64,000 bases of DNA from DATGMP01 sp035293565 (GTDB lineage Bacteria > Pseudomonadota > Alphaproteobacteria > BOG-932 > Roseiterribacteraceae), in assembly GCA_035293565.1 (NCBI GenBank), contig DATGMP010000104.1, forward strand, positions 1 through 64,000. Reading direction: 5' to 3'. How positions within the stretch are numbered: position 1 is the first letter of the stretch; every line of letters starts with the position of its first letter. The notes under the pieces were generated by a model, which made no database searches, was not told where the DNA came from, and saw nothing but the letters and a program-made list of their open reading frames with translations. The translations under genes and the position numbers were made by a program. This document shows, in pieces, positions 8,877-17,553 of this stretch.

Positions 8877-9814
8877 AAGCCGTCCGCTGCGAGCATGGGA
8901 AGGTCCGCCTGGTCGAGGTGGACCGGCCGAAGGGCGAGGGTATTAGGGTCAAGGTGGCGTCAGTGGGCATCTGCGGCTCCGACCTGCATCTGCTGACCTC
9001 GGGATTTCCCATACAATCGACGCTGGGCCATGAGATCGCGGGCATTACCGAAAATGGTACACCGGTCGCGATCGAACCGATGGCGCCCTGCGGCCGCTGC
9101 GCCTATTGCACCCAGGGTCGTTACAATCTCTGCGAGCTCGGGAGCTTCGCCACGACCTTCGGCGTCGGCCGCGACGGCGGCATGGCGGAGGAAATGATCG
9201 TGCCGGAGCGCTGCCTGGTGCCGCTGCCCGCTGGCCTCACGGTTGCCGATGCATGTCTGGTCGAACCTTTGGCCGTGGCGATCCACGGCATCATCCATGC
9301 GGGAATCCGCGCAACCCATCGCGTTGCGATCATCGGCGGCGGCTCGATCGGGCTTTGCGCGTTGGCCGCCGTCAAGGATGTCGGTGCGGAGGTCGCGCTG
9401 TTGGCGCGGCACGACCGGCAAAAGGCGGCGGGCGAGCGGCTCGGCGCCAAGCTCGGCGCCAGCGGCAGCTATGACATCGTCATTGATTGCGCGGGCACCT
9501 CCGCCGCGCTCACCGAGGCAGTCGGCTTGTGCAAGCCGGGCGCGACTCTTCTGCTGCTCGCGACCTATTGGGAAGGGCTGACGTTGCCGTCCTTCGAGGT
9601 CACGACCAAGGAGCTCAAGATTCTGAGCTCCGCCAGCTACGCCCGCCACGGCATGGTGCGCGATGTCGACGTCGCGGCTGCGCTGATGGCGCGTAATCCC
9701 GCGATCGCCGAGAGCATCATCACGCACCGCATGCCTTTGGACTCCGCCGTCGAGGCGTTCGCCATCGCGGCCGACCGCTCGCACGGCGCCATCAAAGTCG
9801 CGCTGGAGCCTTAA
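8873..9814 (+). CDS. Zinc-dependent medium-chain alcohol dehydrogenase
   Basis: A 313-residue MDR-superfamily enzyme. Catalytic-zinc residues are in GICGSDLH and LGHE. The structural-zinc lobe has all four cysteines (CGRCAYC and the C of RYNLC). The NAD(P)-binding Rossmann motif is VAIIGGGSIGLCALAA. It is somewhat shorter than the usual 340-350 residues because several loops are trimmed, but no motif is missing. Expected to oxidise a secondary alcohol or polyol in the cytoplasm. It overlaps the VOC gene by ATGA, and its 3' end overlaps the facing cyclase gene by 4 bp. Confidence 0.88.
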   Translation: MKAVRCEHGKVRLVEVDRPKGEGIRVKVASVGICGSDLHLLTSGFPIQSTLGHEIAGITENGTPVAIEPMAPCGRCAYCTQGRYNLCELGSFATTFGVGRDGGMAEEMIVPERCLVPLPAGLTVADACLVEPLAVAIHGIIHAGIRATHRVAIIGGGSIGLCALAAVKDVGAEVALLARHDRQKAAGERLGAKLGASGSYDIVIDCAGTSAALTEAVGLCKPGATLLLLATYWEGLTLPSFEVTTKELKILSSASYARHGMVRDVDVAAALMARNPAIAESIITHRMPLDSAVEAFAIAADRSHGAIKVALEP

Positions 9815-10683
9815 AACACCGCCAGCGGCGTGAGCGGGCTTCCGGTTGCGCCCTTTACCGGCAGCGGTGCCGCGGTGAACATGAATTGCGTCGCGCCGCT
9901 TGCCGCGAGCTCCGTCAGGATCAAGCCTTCCATCAACGGGACTCCGTAGTCGCGCAGCAGGCGCTGATGCACCGGGAAGACTGTGCCTGCGGGGAAGGGG
10001 ATGACTTCGATCGCGTAATTGTCCATCGCGACCAGCGACACGCCGGCCTCGGCCAGCCACTCGGCCCCCTCGACATCGATGCCGGGCTCGCCATCGAAAT
10101 AGTCGGGTTTGTTGCCGTGCTCCTCCCACCAGCCGGTACGGATCAGCACCGCATCGCCGGGCTCGGGCGCGAAGCCGGCCTTGGCGCCGATCTCCTTTAG
10201 CTCGTCGGCAGTGATGATCTCGCCCATCTTGGGCGCGGCGCCGCGATGCTTCACGACGTCGAAGAAGAGGCCGCGCGTCACGAGCGGCGTGAATTTCTCG
10301 ACGCCGCAACGCGTGGCGCCCGAGCCGCTGCGGGTGCCGTTGCCGGAGAAGCCGTTATAGAGCTTGTCGTCGTACCAGACATGGCAGAGCGCATCGATGT
10401 GTGTCGCGAGATGCACCGGGATGATGAGCGTGTCCTCCGCGACCTGCACGCCGCCCGGCCGCTTTGCGCCGGCCGCATAATCTCCGCCGTCGCGATTCAT
10501 CAGATGCATCACGGGTTGGCGCATTGCCGGCACAGGAGTCTTGTCGGCGATCGGCTGGGCCAGCGAAATCACGCGGCCGGTCTTGACCAGCGACGCGGCG
10601 CGCCGCACCTGATCCGGACCGATCTGATTGAGCGCGCCTTGCTCGTCTTCCTCGCCCCAGCGGCGCCAGGCTTCTTCCGCCAT
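9811..10683 (-). CDS. Cyclase-family metal hydrolase (kynurenine formamidase-like)
   Basis: A 290-residue protein of the putative cyclase family, which includes bacterial kynurenine formamidase and isatin hydrolase. The metal-binding signature is HLATHIDALCH, with a further His-containing segment in the C-terminal half. The family hydrolyses amide or lactam bonds using Zn or Mn; this member's substrate is unknown. It is the last gene of a five-gene minus-strand operon, beginning 4 bp after the DUF35 gene ends. That context suggests action on an intermediate of the same CoA-linked pathway or on its ring-opened product. Confidence 0.85.
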   Translation of the reverse strand: MAEEAWRRWGEEDEQGALNQIGPDQVRRAASLVKTGRVISLAQPIADKTPVPAMRQPVMHLMNRDGGDYAAGAKRPGGVQVAEDTLIIPVHLATHIDALCHVWYDDKLYNGFSGNGTRSGSGATRCGVEKFTPLVTRGLFFDVVKHRGAAPKMGEIITADELKEIGAKAGFAPEPGDAVLIRTGWWEEHGNKPDYFDGEPGIDVEGAEWLAEAGVSLVAMDNYAIEVIPFPAGTVFPVHQRLLRDYGVPLMEGLILTELAASGATQFMFTAAPLPVKGATGSPLTPLAVF

Positions 10684-10687
10684 TCTC

Positions 10688-11155
10688 TTAAACCTCCGGC
10701 TCGAACCAGAAATCGGTGATGCGTCCGGTGCGCTCGCCCTTCGGCGCGAACACCACCTTCACCTTTTGTCCGACTTTGAGCTTGTGGCGCACCGCTTCCG
10801 CATCCACCAGCCCCGGCACCCTGACGAAATTCAAGATCGAGGTGTCGGCGCCGTCGAGCCTTACATAGGCAATACAATAGGGTGGATCGGGCAGGCCGCG
10901 GAATTTCTGGAATACGACGGTGAATGTCTCGATGACGCCCTTCTGCCCGACTTCGACCCATTTGTCGGTGTCGGCAAAATCGCGATCGCAGAAGGCGCGC
11001 GGCGGCAGCAGCACGCGCCCGCATTTCGGGCAGTGGCGGCCCAGAATCTTGTTTTCGGCAAGCCGCTCATAGAACTCGGTGACAATCGGACCCTTGTCGT
11101 GGGTGTAGATTATATCCCAATGCTCGATGACGGCGTTCGGATGCTCGGCGGTCAT
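10688..11155 (-). CDS. DUF35 OB-fold / zinc-ribbon protein (acyl-CoA-associated)
   Basis: A 155-residue protein starting MTAEHPNAVIEHW. The rubredoxin-like ribbon is CPKCGRVLLPPRAFCDRD, with three cysteines; the usual fourth is Asp. An OB-fold follows (GVIETFTVVFQKFRG, PPYCIAYVRLDG, FAPKGERTGRITDFWFEPE). DUF35 proteins commonly partner thiolase-fold proteins; in steroid side-chain degradation Ltp2 with the DUF35 domain of ChsH2 forms a retro-aldolase. Here the gene lies 11 bp downstream of such a thiolase-fold gene, which strongly suggests a complex. GAAAGG precedes the start. Confidence 0.85.
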   Translation of the reverse strand: MTAEHPNAVIEHWDIIYTHDKGPIVTEFYERLAENKILGRHCPKCGRVLLPPRAFCDRDFADTDKWVEVGQKGVIETFTVVFQKFRGLPDPPYCIAYVRLDGADTSILNFVRVPGLVDAEAVRHKLKVGQKVKVVFAPKGERTGRITDFWFEPEV

Positions 11156-11166
11156 GCTTGTGCCTT

Positions 11167-12366
11167 TCACGAAAGGTCGTCGCCGGCGCGCGGCCGGTCG
11201 CTGAAGATCATGCTGGCGAAGAATTGATGGTCGCCGCCGATGCCGGTGGCGAGCGCATTGCGGACTCCCTTCACCTGGTGGTCGCCCGCGCGCCCCATCA
11301 CCTGGTTCGCCGCTTCGATGCCGCGGATCAGCGCGGTCGCGGCGATCGGGTTCGAGCAGAGCACGCCTCCCGAAGGATTGATCGGCATCTCGCCGTCGAG
11401 ATCGAACGCGCCCTCGCGCATGCGCCGCGCGACCTCGTAGGGACTCGCAAAGCCCGCCTCCGGAATCACATGCAGCTCGATATTGCTGAACGGCGCGTAG
11501 AGCTCGGCAACCTGCATGTCTTTCGCAGCGAGCCCGGCCATTGCGTACGAGGTCTGGATCGACTGCGCGAGGGCGGGAGAGTCCGCATGATAGGCTTCCG
11601 CCTTGGGGCCGGTGCGGTCGCCCATCCAATAGGTCTCGGCCGCGCAGCCGAGGCCGGTGATCCATGCCGGCCGTTCGTTCAGCCGTTTGATCGTTTCGCC
11701 GTTGGTCAGCACCATCGCCGCCGCGCCGCTGGAGCTGGGACAGGAGTCGAGCAGCTTGATGGGATAGGCGATCATCCGCGAGCGCAGCACTTCCTCCACC
11801 GTCACATCCTGCTGAATGTGCGCATAGGGATTCTTCAGCGCCGCTTTGTGCCGCTTGACCGAGACATGTGCCATGTCCTCCTCGGTCGTGCCGTACTTCT
11901 GAAAGAAGCAGACCGCCTGCATCGCGAGCATCGTGATCGTGTTGAGCGGCAGCGCGCGCTCGAACATCGGATCCCAGATTCGATTCAGGATCGACTGCGC
12001 GTCGCCACTCTCGCCGGTGCGCTCCGCCGCGCAGATGAGCACCGTGTCGAACGCGCCCGACGCGATATGGTCATATCCAGCCTGAACGGCGGAGAGGCCG
12101 GTCGCACCGCCGGTGTTGATGCGGATGACTGGCTTGCCATCGATCGCGCCCGATGCGTCGGCGAGCCAGCGCTCGGCATGCATCACGCCAGTCAGCGCGT
12201 CGGGCGCCATGGCGTAGACGACCGCATCGATGTCATCGAGCGTCAGCCGCGCATCTTCGAGCGCGCGTCGGATGGCCGTGCGCAAGAGATCAGGCTGAGT
12301 CAGCTCGGGATAGCGGCTCTTATATTTTGTCTGACCGGTCCCGGCTACGGCAACCGCGCGCGCCAT
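11167..12366 (-). CDS. Thiolase-fold protein (SCP-x/Ltp-like) without thiolase active-site Cys and His
   Basis: A 399-residue protein beginning ARAVAVAGTGQTKY, typical of the lipid-transfer/SCP-x thiolase family. Where thiolases have the nucleophilic Cys in CASG, this reads GATG (Gly87). The C-terminal GHPxGATG motif is replaced by CSNPIAATAL, so the catalytic His is missing as well. The fold segments NPSGGVL and the terminal GIGGDHQFFASMIF remain. Such Cys-less homologues (for example Ltp2) act as aldolases with a DUF35 partner, which is the next gene. TGATG overlap with the preceding gene; a GTG one codon earlier is also possible. Inference: it forms an aldolase or condensation complex rather than a thiolase. 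Confidence 0.83.
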   Translation of the reverse strand: MARAVAVAGTGQTKYKSRYPELTQPDLLRTAIRRALEDARLTLDDIDAVVYAMAPDALTGVMHAERWLADASGAIDGKPVIRINTGGATGLSAVQAGYDHIASGAFDTVLICAAERTGESGDAQSILNRIWDPMFERALPLNTITMLAMQAVCFFQKYGTTEEDMAHVSVKRHKAALKNPYAHIQQDVTVEEVLRSRMIAYPIKLLDSCPSSSGAAAMVLTNGETIKRLNERPAWITGLGCAAETYWMGDRTGPKAEAYHADSPALAQSIQTSYAMAGLAAKDMQVAELYAPFSNIELHVIPEAGFASPYEVARRMREGAFDLDGEMPINPSGGVLCSNPIAATALIRGIEAANQVMGRAGDHQVKGVRNALATGIGGDHQFFASMIFSDRPRAGDDLS

Positions 12367-13373
12367 CACGCAGCCTCCAGGATGAAGACCGAGTTCGCCT
12401 GTGCCGCGTTGGCCGACGCGGCATGCGCAAGCCCGCGGGCCTTCTTCTCGCCCTCGACCAGCCGATAATGACTCGTCGCGACCGCGGCAAGGCCTGAAGC
12501 GAAATCATAGTCGCGCGCGGCGAGGCCGCCGGAAGGATTGATCCGGATCTTCGTTTTCTTATCAGCGAGCTGCCCTGCGAATTCCTTCATATTCCCGTCG
12601 GTGCAGAGTCCGAGCGCGCGGCAGATCATCAGAAGATGCAGCGGCGTGAAGTCGATCGCCTCGACAAAGTCGAGCGCCGAAGCCGGATCGTCGATTTTCG
12701 CCATGCGATAGGCGCGCGAAGCGGCTTTGGCGAGCGACGGCATCGTCGCGAGCTCGTCCCCGCCGCGCCAATAGGAGTCGCAGGCCCAGCCGAATCCTTC
12801 GATTGTCGTGAAGGGAGATTTACGCCTGCGCGCAACCGCGTCGCTCGCCAGGATCAGCACGACGGCCGCATCGGTCGCGCCTTTTGTTTGCGGTTCTGTC
12901 CCGAGCTCCGCGACGCTATCCGCACCGGCAGCTGCGATCATCGCCTCGGTCTGTAGGCCGATCAATTCGGTGCGCGATAGCGGCAACGGCCTATAGAAGA
13001 ACGGATCCATATTCAGCCGATCGACCTCGCGCATCGGTCCTTCGGACGGTTTGGCCCAATTGGCGACGAGGCAGATTCGGCTGCGACCGGCCATGATCTG
13101 CAGCGCGGCCAGTGCCAGCGCATGTTCGCCCGAGGAGGAGCTGTTGATGATCGATTTGCGATAGGCGCCGACCGAGGGCGCCGTCACCATCGACGAGATC
13201 GCGCGGCCGTCGAGGCCGTCGGACGATGCGATCGCCACCTGATCGACATCGCCGATCGCGAGGCCGGTCTCCTTGAGCGCCGCCGAGGCCGCGCGATAAA
13301 TCAGCTCCTCGAGCGAGAGCTTCGATACTTCCGGCCCCGTCAATATCTTCGCGCCGATGATGGCCGCCTTCAT
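12366..13373 (-). CDS. Second thiolase-fold protein lacking thiolase catalytic residues
   Basis: A 335-residue paralogue-like thiolase fold, shorter than a canonical thiolase. The Cys motif reads SSSG (Ser79 in the nucleophile position) and the GHPxGATG motif reads RDYDFASG, so neither the Cys nor the His is present. NPSGGLAARDY near the C-terminus keeps the family hallmark. ATG 13373 overlaps the upstream ligase stop (ATGA), and the 3' end overlaps the next thiolase-fold gene by one base. Pairs of divergent thiolase-fold subunits with a DUF35 protein suggest a heteromeric complex. An open frame continues upstream of the chosen start, but over the ligase gene on the same strand, so it is not used. 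Confidence 0.8.
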   Translation of the reverse strand: MKAAIIGAKILTGPEVSKLSLEELIYRAASAALKETGLAIGDVDQVAIASSDGLDGRAISSMVTAPSVGAYRKSIINSSSSGEHALALAALQIMAGRSRICLVANWAKPSEGPMREVDRLNMDPFFYRPLPLSRTELIGLQTEAMIAAAGADSVAELGTEPQTKGATDAAVVLILASDAVARRRKSPFTTIEGFGWACDSYWRGGDELATMPSLAKAASRAYRMAKIDDPASALDFVEAIDFTPLHLLMICRALGLCTDGNMKEFAGQLADKKTKIRINPSGGLAARDYDFASGLAAVATSHYRLVEGEKKARGLAHAASANAAQANSVFILEAA

Positions 13374-14935
13374 CGCATCTCCTCCGAGGCCGCCGCGAGC
13401 CGGCGCGCCTGTTCCTTCAGCTCCCGCTTGAATAGCTTGCCGGTCTTGGTCACCGGCAGCGTATCGCAGAATTCGATCCGGTCCGGCACCTTGTAGCTCG
13501 ACAGCCGCGAACGGCAATGGGCGCGGAGCGCTTCGGCGTCGATTTCTCGTCCCGAGACAGGCACGACGAAGGCGAAAATCACCTCCCCCCGTCGGGAATC
13601 CGGGGCGCCGACGACGGCGACGGCTGCGACTGCGGCATGACGCTGCAGCGCGTCCTCGACCTCGGCCGGCGACACATTGATCCCGGCCCGCTTGATCATC
13701 TCGCTTTCGCGGCCGACGAAATGGAAATACCCTGCCTCGTCGAGATAGGCGAGATCGCCGGTGCGGAAATAACCGTCTGCGGTGAAAGCCGATATATTGT
13801 GTTCGGCGCTGGCGCCGGCATAGCCGGGCGTCACATAGCCTTTGACCTCGACCTCGCCGGGCTCGCCAATCGGGCGCGGCGCGCGGGTATCCGGGTCGAC
13901 GATGCGGACCCGGACGCTGGGCAGCGGCGGCCCCTGGCAGGTCGCGCGCCGCTCCAGCGGCCAGTCGGCCGGCGTGACGCAGCAATTTCCATAGATTTCG
14001 GTCGCGCCATAGATGTTGCAGATCCGCGGCACGCCCAGCCGCCCAGCCGCGATACGCAGATCCTGCGGCGTGCCGAGCGTGAGGCCGGTGCGGAGGCTCG
14101 CCGTTCGGCTGCGATTGAACACGGGATGCGCGACGAGCGCGTTGGTCATCGCGGGCAGCGTGTAGAGCGCCGTGCAGCGGTGCCGCTCGATCAGCTCCAG
14201 CGCCTCGCCCGGCTCGAACCGGCCCTGCAGCACCATCGTCGCGCCATGCGTCAGGATGGCAGGCAGCGCATTCGCCGACCCGTAGCTCCAGAAGAGCGGC
14301 GGCGACACAAGCACGCGATCCTCCGGCGAAAGCCCCATCCGCTCTCCGATCGCGAATCCATTCTCGACCAGCCCGCGATTGACCAGCCGCACGGCCTTCG
14401 GCCGCGCGCTGGACCCGGAGGTGTAGAGGATCAGCGCATCGTCCTCGGGCTGGCCGAGGGACGGGCCTTCGAACGGTTCGGCCGAGGCGCGGAACGCTTC
14501 ATACGATGCGCCGAGCATCACGATTTCGCGGAGCGCCGGACAAAGCTCGGCCGCGTTCAGCCGATTGAGGATCGCCCCGAAATCCTGGCCGCCGAACTGG
14601 TCCAGCGCGAACAGGATCTCAATTCCAGAATCCCGGATCAGATAGTCGAACTCCGCCTCGGTCGACCATGTGCTGAACGGCACCAGCACCGCCCCCACCG
14701 CATTCGCCCCGAAGCACAGCTCCAGCCATTCCACCCGATTGTTGACGAGCGCGCCGACCTTGCTGCCCCGCGCGATGCCGCTCGCTTGGAGCGCGCCGGC
14801 GATGCGGCGAGCGCGGTCGGCAAGAGCCCCATAAGAAATCTCAGCATGCCGGTCGATTACGGCCGGATGGTCCGGCCGAAGGGCGGCCCTCTCGCGGACG
14901 AGATCGAAGTAGTTGCGGCTGGCGAGCGGGTTCAT
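13370..14935 (-). CDS. AMP-dependent acyl-CoA synthetase
   Basis: A 521-residue adenylate-forming enzyme, class I. It has the P-loop LILYTSGSSARPKAV, the A5-like NIYGATEIYGN, the A7/A8 GYFRTGDLAYLDEAGYFHFVGR region (RTGD and GR key), and the A10 catalytic lysine in LPVTKTGKLFKREL. It would activate a carboxylic acid to its CoA thioester in the cytoplasm. As the first gene of the operon it likely primes the substrate for the thiolase-fold/DUF35 complex encoded downstream. An inverted repeat about 85 bp upstream (15020-15042) may be its operator. Confidence 0.9.
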   Translation of the reverse strand: MNPLASRNYFDLVRERAALRPDHPAVIDRHAEISYGALADRARRIAGALQASGIARGSKVGALVNNRVEWLELCFGANAVGAVLVPFSTWSTEAEFDYLIRDSGIEILFALDQFGGQDFGAILNRLNAAELCPALREIVMLGASYEAFRASAEPFEGPSLGQPEDDALILYTSGSSARPKAVRLVNRGLVENGFAIGERMGLSPEDRVLVSPPLFWSYGSANALPAILTHGATMVLQGRFEPGEALELIERHRCTALYTLPAMTNALVAHPVFNRSRTASLRTGLTLGTPQDLRIAAGRLGVPRICNIYGATEIYGNCCVTPADWPLERRATCQGPPLPSVRVRIVDPDTRAPRPIGEPGEVEVKGYVTPGYAGASAEHNISAFTADGYFRTGDLAYLDEAGYFHFVGRESEMIKRAGINVSPAEVEDALQRHAAVAAVAVVGAPDSRRGEVIFAFVVPVSGREIDAEALRAHCRSRLSSYKVPDRIEFCDTLPVTKTGKLFKRELKEQARRLAAASEEMR

Positions 14936-15019
14936 CGACTACAAATGTCCTCGCTTATTTCTAATGACCTGGGCCGTGCGTGCAACCTGGCCATAGAGCA
15001 TGACGATGTTCTTGTTATG

Positions 15020-15042
15020 TTCTATACAAAACAACCATAGAA
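15020..15042. promoter_or_regulatory. Inverted repeat upstream of the ligase operon
   Basis: TTCTAT and ATAGAA arms separated by 11 AT-rich bases, in a 244-bp gap that is otherwise featureless (14936-15179). The position, between the divergent ligase operon and the small hypothetical gene, suits a regulator site, but no protein can be assigned. Confidence 0.3.
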
Positions 15043-15179
15043 TCGTAAGGTTGCATGCCTCAGTCCGTTGTTGATGTTCTTGGTCGGCTTGCATTGTTCG
15101 CAACGGACGTGAGCTGGTCGGGTATATAGCCACCGGATAATGCTGGGGCGGTCGATAAATCATATGGAGGGGCTGGATC

Positions 15180-15593
15180 GTGAGCGTCGGCATAGAAATT
15201 TTCGTCCAGCGCGAGAATAAGGACGGAATCGTTCCGCTGGATCGAGCGATTCTGGCGGATGTCTTGGGAAGACATGCGATCATTCGCGATGGAAAGATCT
15301 TGGGAGCGAAATTCTCGGATCGCGATTGGGGCGACATCGCAGGCGCCGAGGATCTTGAGATGGAGCATCTTTGCTTTGACGGTGGTGGCGAGCAGTTTAT
15401 ACAAGCGGTCTGGGAATTTGCCGACCGCACTAATGCTTACATCTTCTGGATCGGAGAAACTCCGTGCCTTGCCGTCACGAGCGACGCGGCATTGAGAGAA
15501 GTGCCGGAAAGGACCGCCAAGGACATCGGCCCGGCGAAGATCGTGAAAAATGGGCATGAACTTCTAGACTGCATCGCCCGATCCAACGAGTGA
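15180..15593 (+). CDS. Hypothetical protein
   Basis: A 137-residue acidic soluble protein with no signal peptide or membrane segment. I do not recognise the family. It begins VGIEIFVQRENKDG and includes DWGDIAGAED and GGEQFIQAVWEFADRTNAYIFWIGETPCLAV. The start is GTG 15180, supported by GGAGGGG about 8 bases upstream. Codon use is less GC-biased than its neighbours, which may indicate recent acquisition. The size and single-domain look resemble small immunity-type or SMI1-like proteins, but this is only an impression; no toxin gene is adjacent. Confidence 0.6.
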   Translation: MSVGIEIFVQRENKDGIVPLDRAILADVLGRHAIIRDGKILGAKFSDRDWGDIAGAEDLEMEHLCFDGGGEQFIQAVWEFADRTNAYIFWIGETPCLAVTSDAALREVPERTAKDIGPAKIVKNGHELLDCIARSNE

Positions 15594-15667
15594 GTTTCCA
15601 ATATTTTTCTTCAGTAGCCCACATCATGTAGTCTCTTCCCGCACGGTTCGGGGAAGGGGCAAACGGC

Positions 15668-17416
15668 ATGTTCGATCGCATCATCAAAGGCGGCACGATC
15701 GTCGACGGCACGGGCGCGCCGGGTTTCACCGGCGATGTCGCGATCCGGGACGGCAAGATCGTCGAGATCGGCAAAATCTTCGGCGCGGCGCGCGAGACGA
15801 TCGATGCGGACGGGCTGCTGGTGGCGCCCGGCTGGATCGATGTGCACACCCATTATGACGGGCAGGTGACCTGGGATCCGTTGCTCACACCCTCCTTCTG
15901 GCACGGCGTCACCAGCGTGGTGATGGGCAATTGCGGAGTCGGCTTCGCGCCGGTGCGGCCGGGCAAGGAATCCTGGCTGATCGGGCTGATGGAGGGTGTG
16001 GAGGACATCCCGGGCGCGGCTCTCTCCGAAGGCATGAAATGGAGCTGGGAGAGCTTCCCCGAATATCTCGACGCGCTGGAGCGGATGCCGCATGCGATCG
16101 ATGTGGCGACACAGCTGCCGCATGGCGCGCTTCGCGCCTATGTCATGGGCGAGCGGGGAGCCAAGAACCAGACGGCGACCGAGGATGATCTGATGGAGAT
16201 GCGGCGGTTGGCCTCGGAAGCGCTGAAGGCTGGCGCTTTCGGCATCTCGACCTCGCGCACGCTCGCGCATCGCGCGATCGATGGCGAGCCGGTGCCCGGC
16301 ACCTTCGCGGCCGAGGCCGAACTGCGGACGCTTGCGGGCGCGGTGGCCGAGCATGGGCGGGGTGTGCTGGAGATCGCGCCGACCGGCGTGATCGGCGAAG
16401 ATCTGCTGGCGCCGGCCAAGGAAATCGACTGGATGGCGCGGCTCTCGAACGAGACCGGCTGCCCAATGACCTATGTTCTGGTCCAGGTCTCGGCCAAGCG
16501 CGACATGTGGCGCGAGCAGCTGGCGCTCACCGGCGCCCGCCGCGCGGAAGGGGCGCGCGTGACGCCGCAGGTCGGGTTGCGCGGGGTCGGAATCCTGCTG
16601 GGACTGCGCAGCCGCTTCGGTCCTTTCATGCTGTCGCCGTCGATGAAGGCGCTGGCCGATCTGCCCTTCGCCGAGAAGGTCGCACGGCTCAAATCGGATG
16701 CGGCGCTGCGCGCCCGGATCGCCGGCGAGGGGCTGGGCGGGCCCGAGCGGGCGCCAACGCATCTCAACGGAATCATCCAATCGATCTTCAACGATGGGCC
16801 GTGGAGCCGGATCTACCCGATGTGGGGCAATTACGAACCCGGCCCCGATGACACGATCGAGGCGGAGGCAGCGCGCCGCGGCCTCGATCCGCGCGCGCTT
16901 GTGCTGGACATCATGCTGGAGCGCGACGGTGAGGGGCTGATCTGGGTGCCGGTGCAGAACTATTCCGACGGCTGCCTCGACCCTGAATATGAGATGATCA
17001 CCAACCCCGACACGATCGTCGGCATCTCCGACGGCGGTGCCCATTGCGGCGCGATCGTCGACGCCAGCGCGCCGACGCTGATGTTGACCCATTGGGTCCG
17101 CGATCGCACGCGTGGGCCGCGCCTGCCGCTGGAATTCGCCGTAAGGCGGCAAACCTCCGACCTCGCGCGCTTCTACGGCTTCCCCGACCGCGGCCGAATC
17201 GCGCCGGGCCTCAAGGCCGACATCAACCTGATCGATTTCGCGAATCTGAAGCTCGACCTGCCCTTCATGACGAGCGACCTCCCCACCGGCGCCAACCGCC
17301 TGATGCAGACCGCCCAAGGCTATGTCGCGACCCTGGTCGCTGGCCAGATCGTGCAGCGGAACGGCAAGGAGACCGGGGCGAGGCCGGGACGGCTGGTTAG
17401 GGGTGGGCGAGGGTAG
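15668..17416 (+). CDS. Amidohydrolase, N-acyl-D-amino-acid deacylase family
   Basis: A 582-residue amidohydrolase-superfamily enzyme. N-terminal IKGGTIVDGTGAPGFTGDVAIRDG (shown in part) is the composite beta-domain. HTHYDGQVTWDP carries the metal-binding HxH motif. SDGGAHCGAIVDA near residue 455 holds the conserved catalytic Asp, and RIAPGLKADINLIDF closes the beta-domain. The family includes D-aminoacylases and many uncharacterised deacylases or dehydratases. GGGAAGGGG precedes ATG 15668. It begins a plus-strand run of catabolic genes; the palindrome at 17436 separates it from the transporter. Confidence 0.87.
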   Translation: MFDRIIKGGTIVDGTGAPGFTGDVAIRDGKIVEIGKIFGAARETIDADGLLVAPGWIDVHTHYDGQVTWDPLLTPSFWHGVTSVVMGNCGVGFAPVRPGKESWLIGLMEGVEDIPGAALSEGMKWSWESFPEYLDALERMPHAIDVATQLPHGALRAYVMGERGAKNQTATEDDLMEMRRLASEALKAGAFGISTSRTLAHRAIDGEPVPGTFAAEAELRTLAGAVAEHGRGVLEIAPTGVIGEDLLAPAKEIDWMARLSNETGCPMTYVLVQVSAKRDMWREQLALTGARRAEGARVTPQVGLRGVGILLGLRSRFGPFMLSPSMKALADLPFAEKVARLKSDAALRARIAGEGLGGPERAPTHLNGIIQSIFNDGPWSRIYPMWGNYEPGPDDTIEAEAARRGLDPRALVLDIMLERDGEGLIWVPVQNYSDGCLDPEYEMITNPDTIVGISDGGAHCGAIVDASAPTLMLTHWVRDRTRGPRLPLEFAVRRQTSDLARFYGFPDRGRIAPGLKADINLIDFANLKLDLPFMTSDLPTGANRLMQTAQGYVATLVAGQIVQRNGKETGARPGRLVRGGRG

Positions 17417-17435
17417 AGAGGACTCTTTCCCCATA

Positions 17436-17455
17436 CATCATGCCCGGGCATGATG
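17436..17455. repeat. Perfect 20-bp palindrome
   Basis: CATCATGCCCGGGCATGATG, a perfect palindrome between the amidohydrolase stop and the MFS gene. It shares the TCATGCCCG/CGGGCATGA core with the stem at 23474-23516, so it is probably a short member of a repeat family. It may also help end transcription. Confidence 0.55.
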
Positions 17456-17553
17456 ATTTGCGCCTGGGTCTAAGGAGCGCGAAATCCCTTCCCCGCCGTG
17501 CCCATTCCGTTTTAGATTAAGCCATAAGAAAATTCATTGGGAATGGAAACGCG

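Noticed and set aside
10688..11665. Longer DUF35 protein fused to thiolase-like sequence
   Set aside because: The extra N-terminal part is a shadow of the upstream thiolase-fold gene in another frame; ATG 11155 with a ribosome site fits the family length.
12366..13985. Longer thiolase-fold protein starting inside the ligase gene
   Set aside because: The upstream 204 codons lie in another frame over the ligase and are not thiolase-like; the ATGA overlap at 13370-13373 gives a normal start.
17436..17455. Phage or integrative-element attachment site
   Set aside because: A perfect palindrome with no integrase, no tRNA and no flanking direct repeat; a repeat-family or terminator explanation is better.
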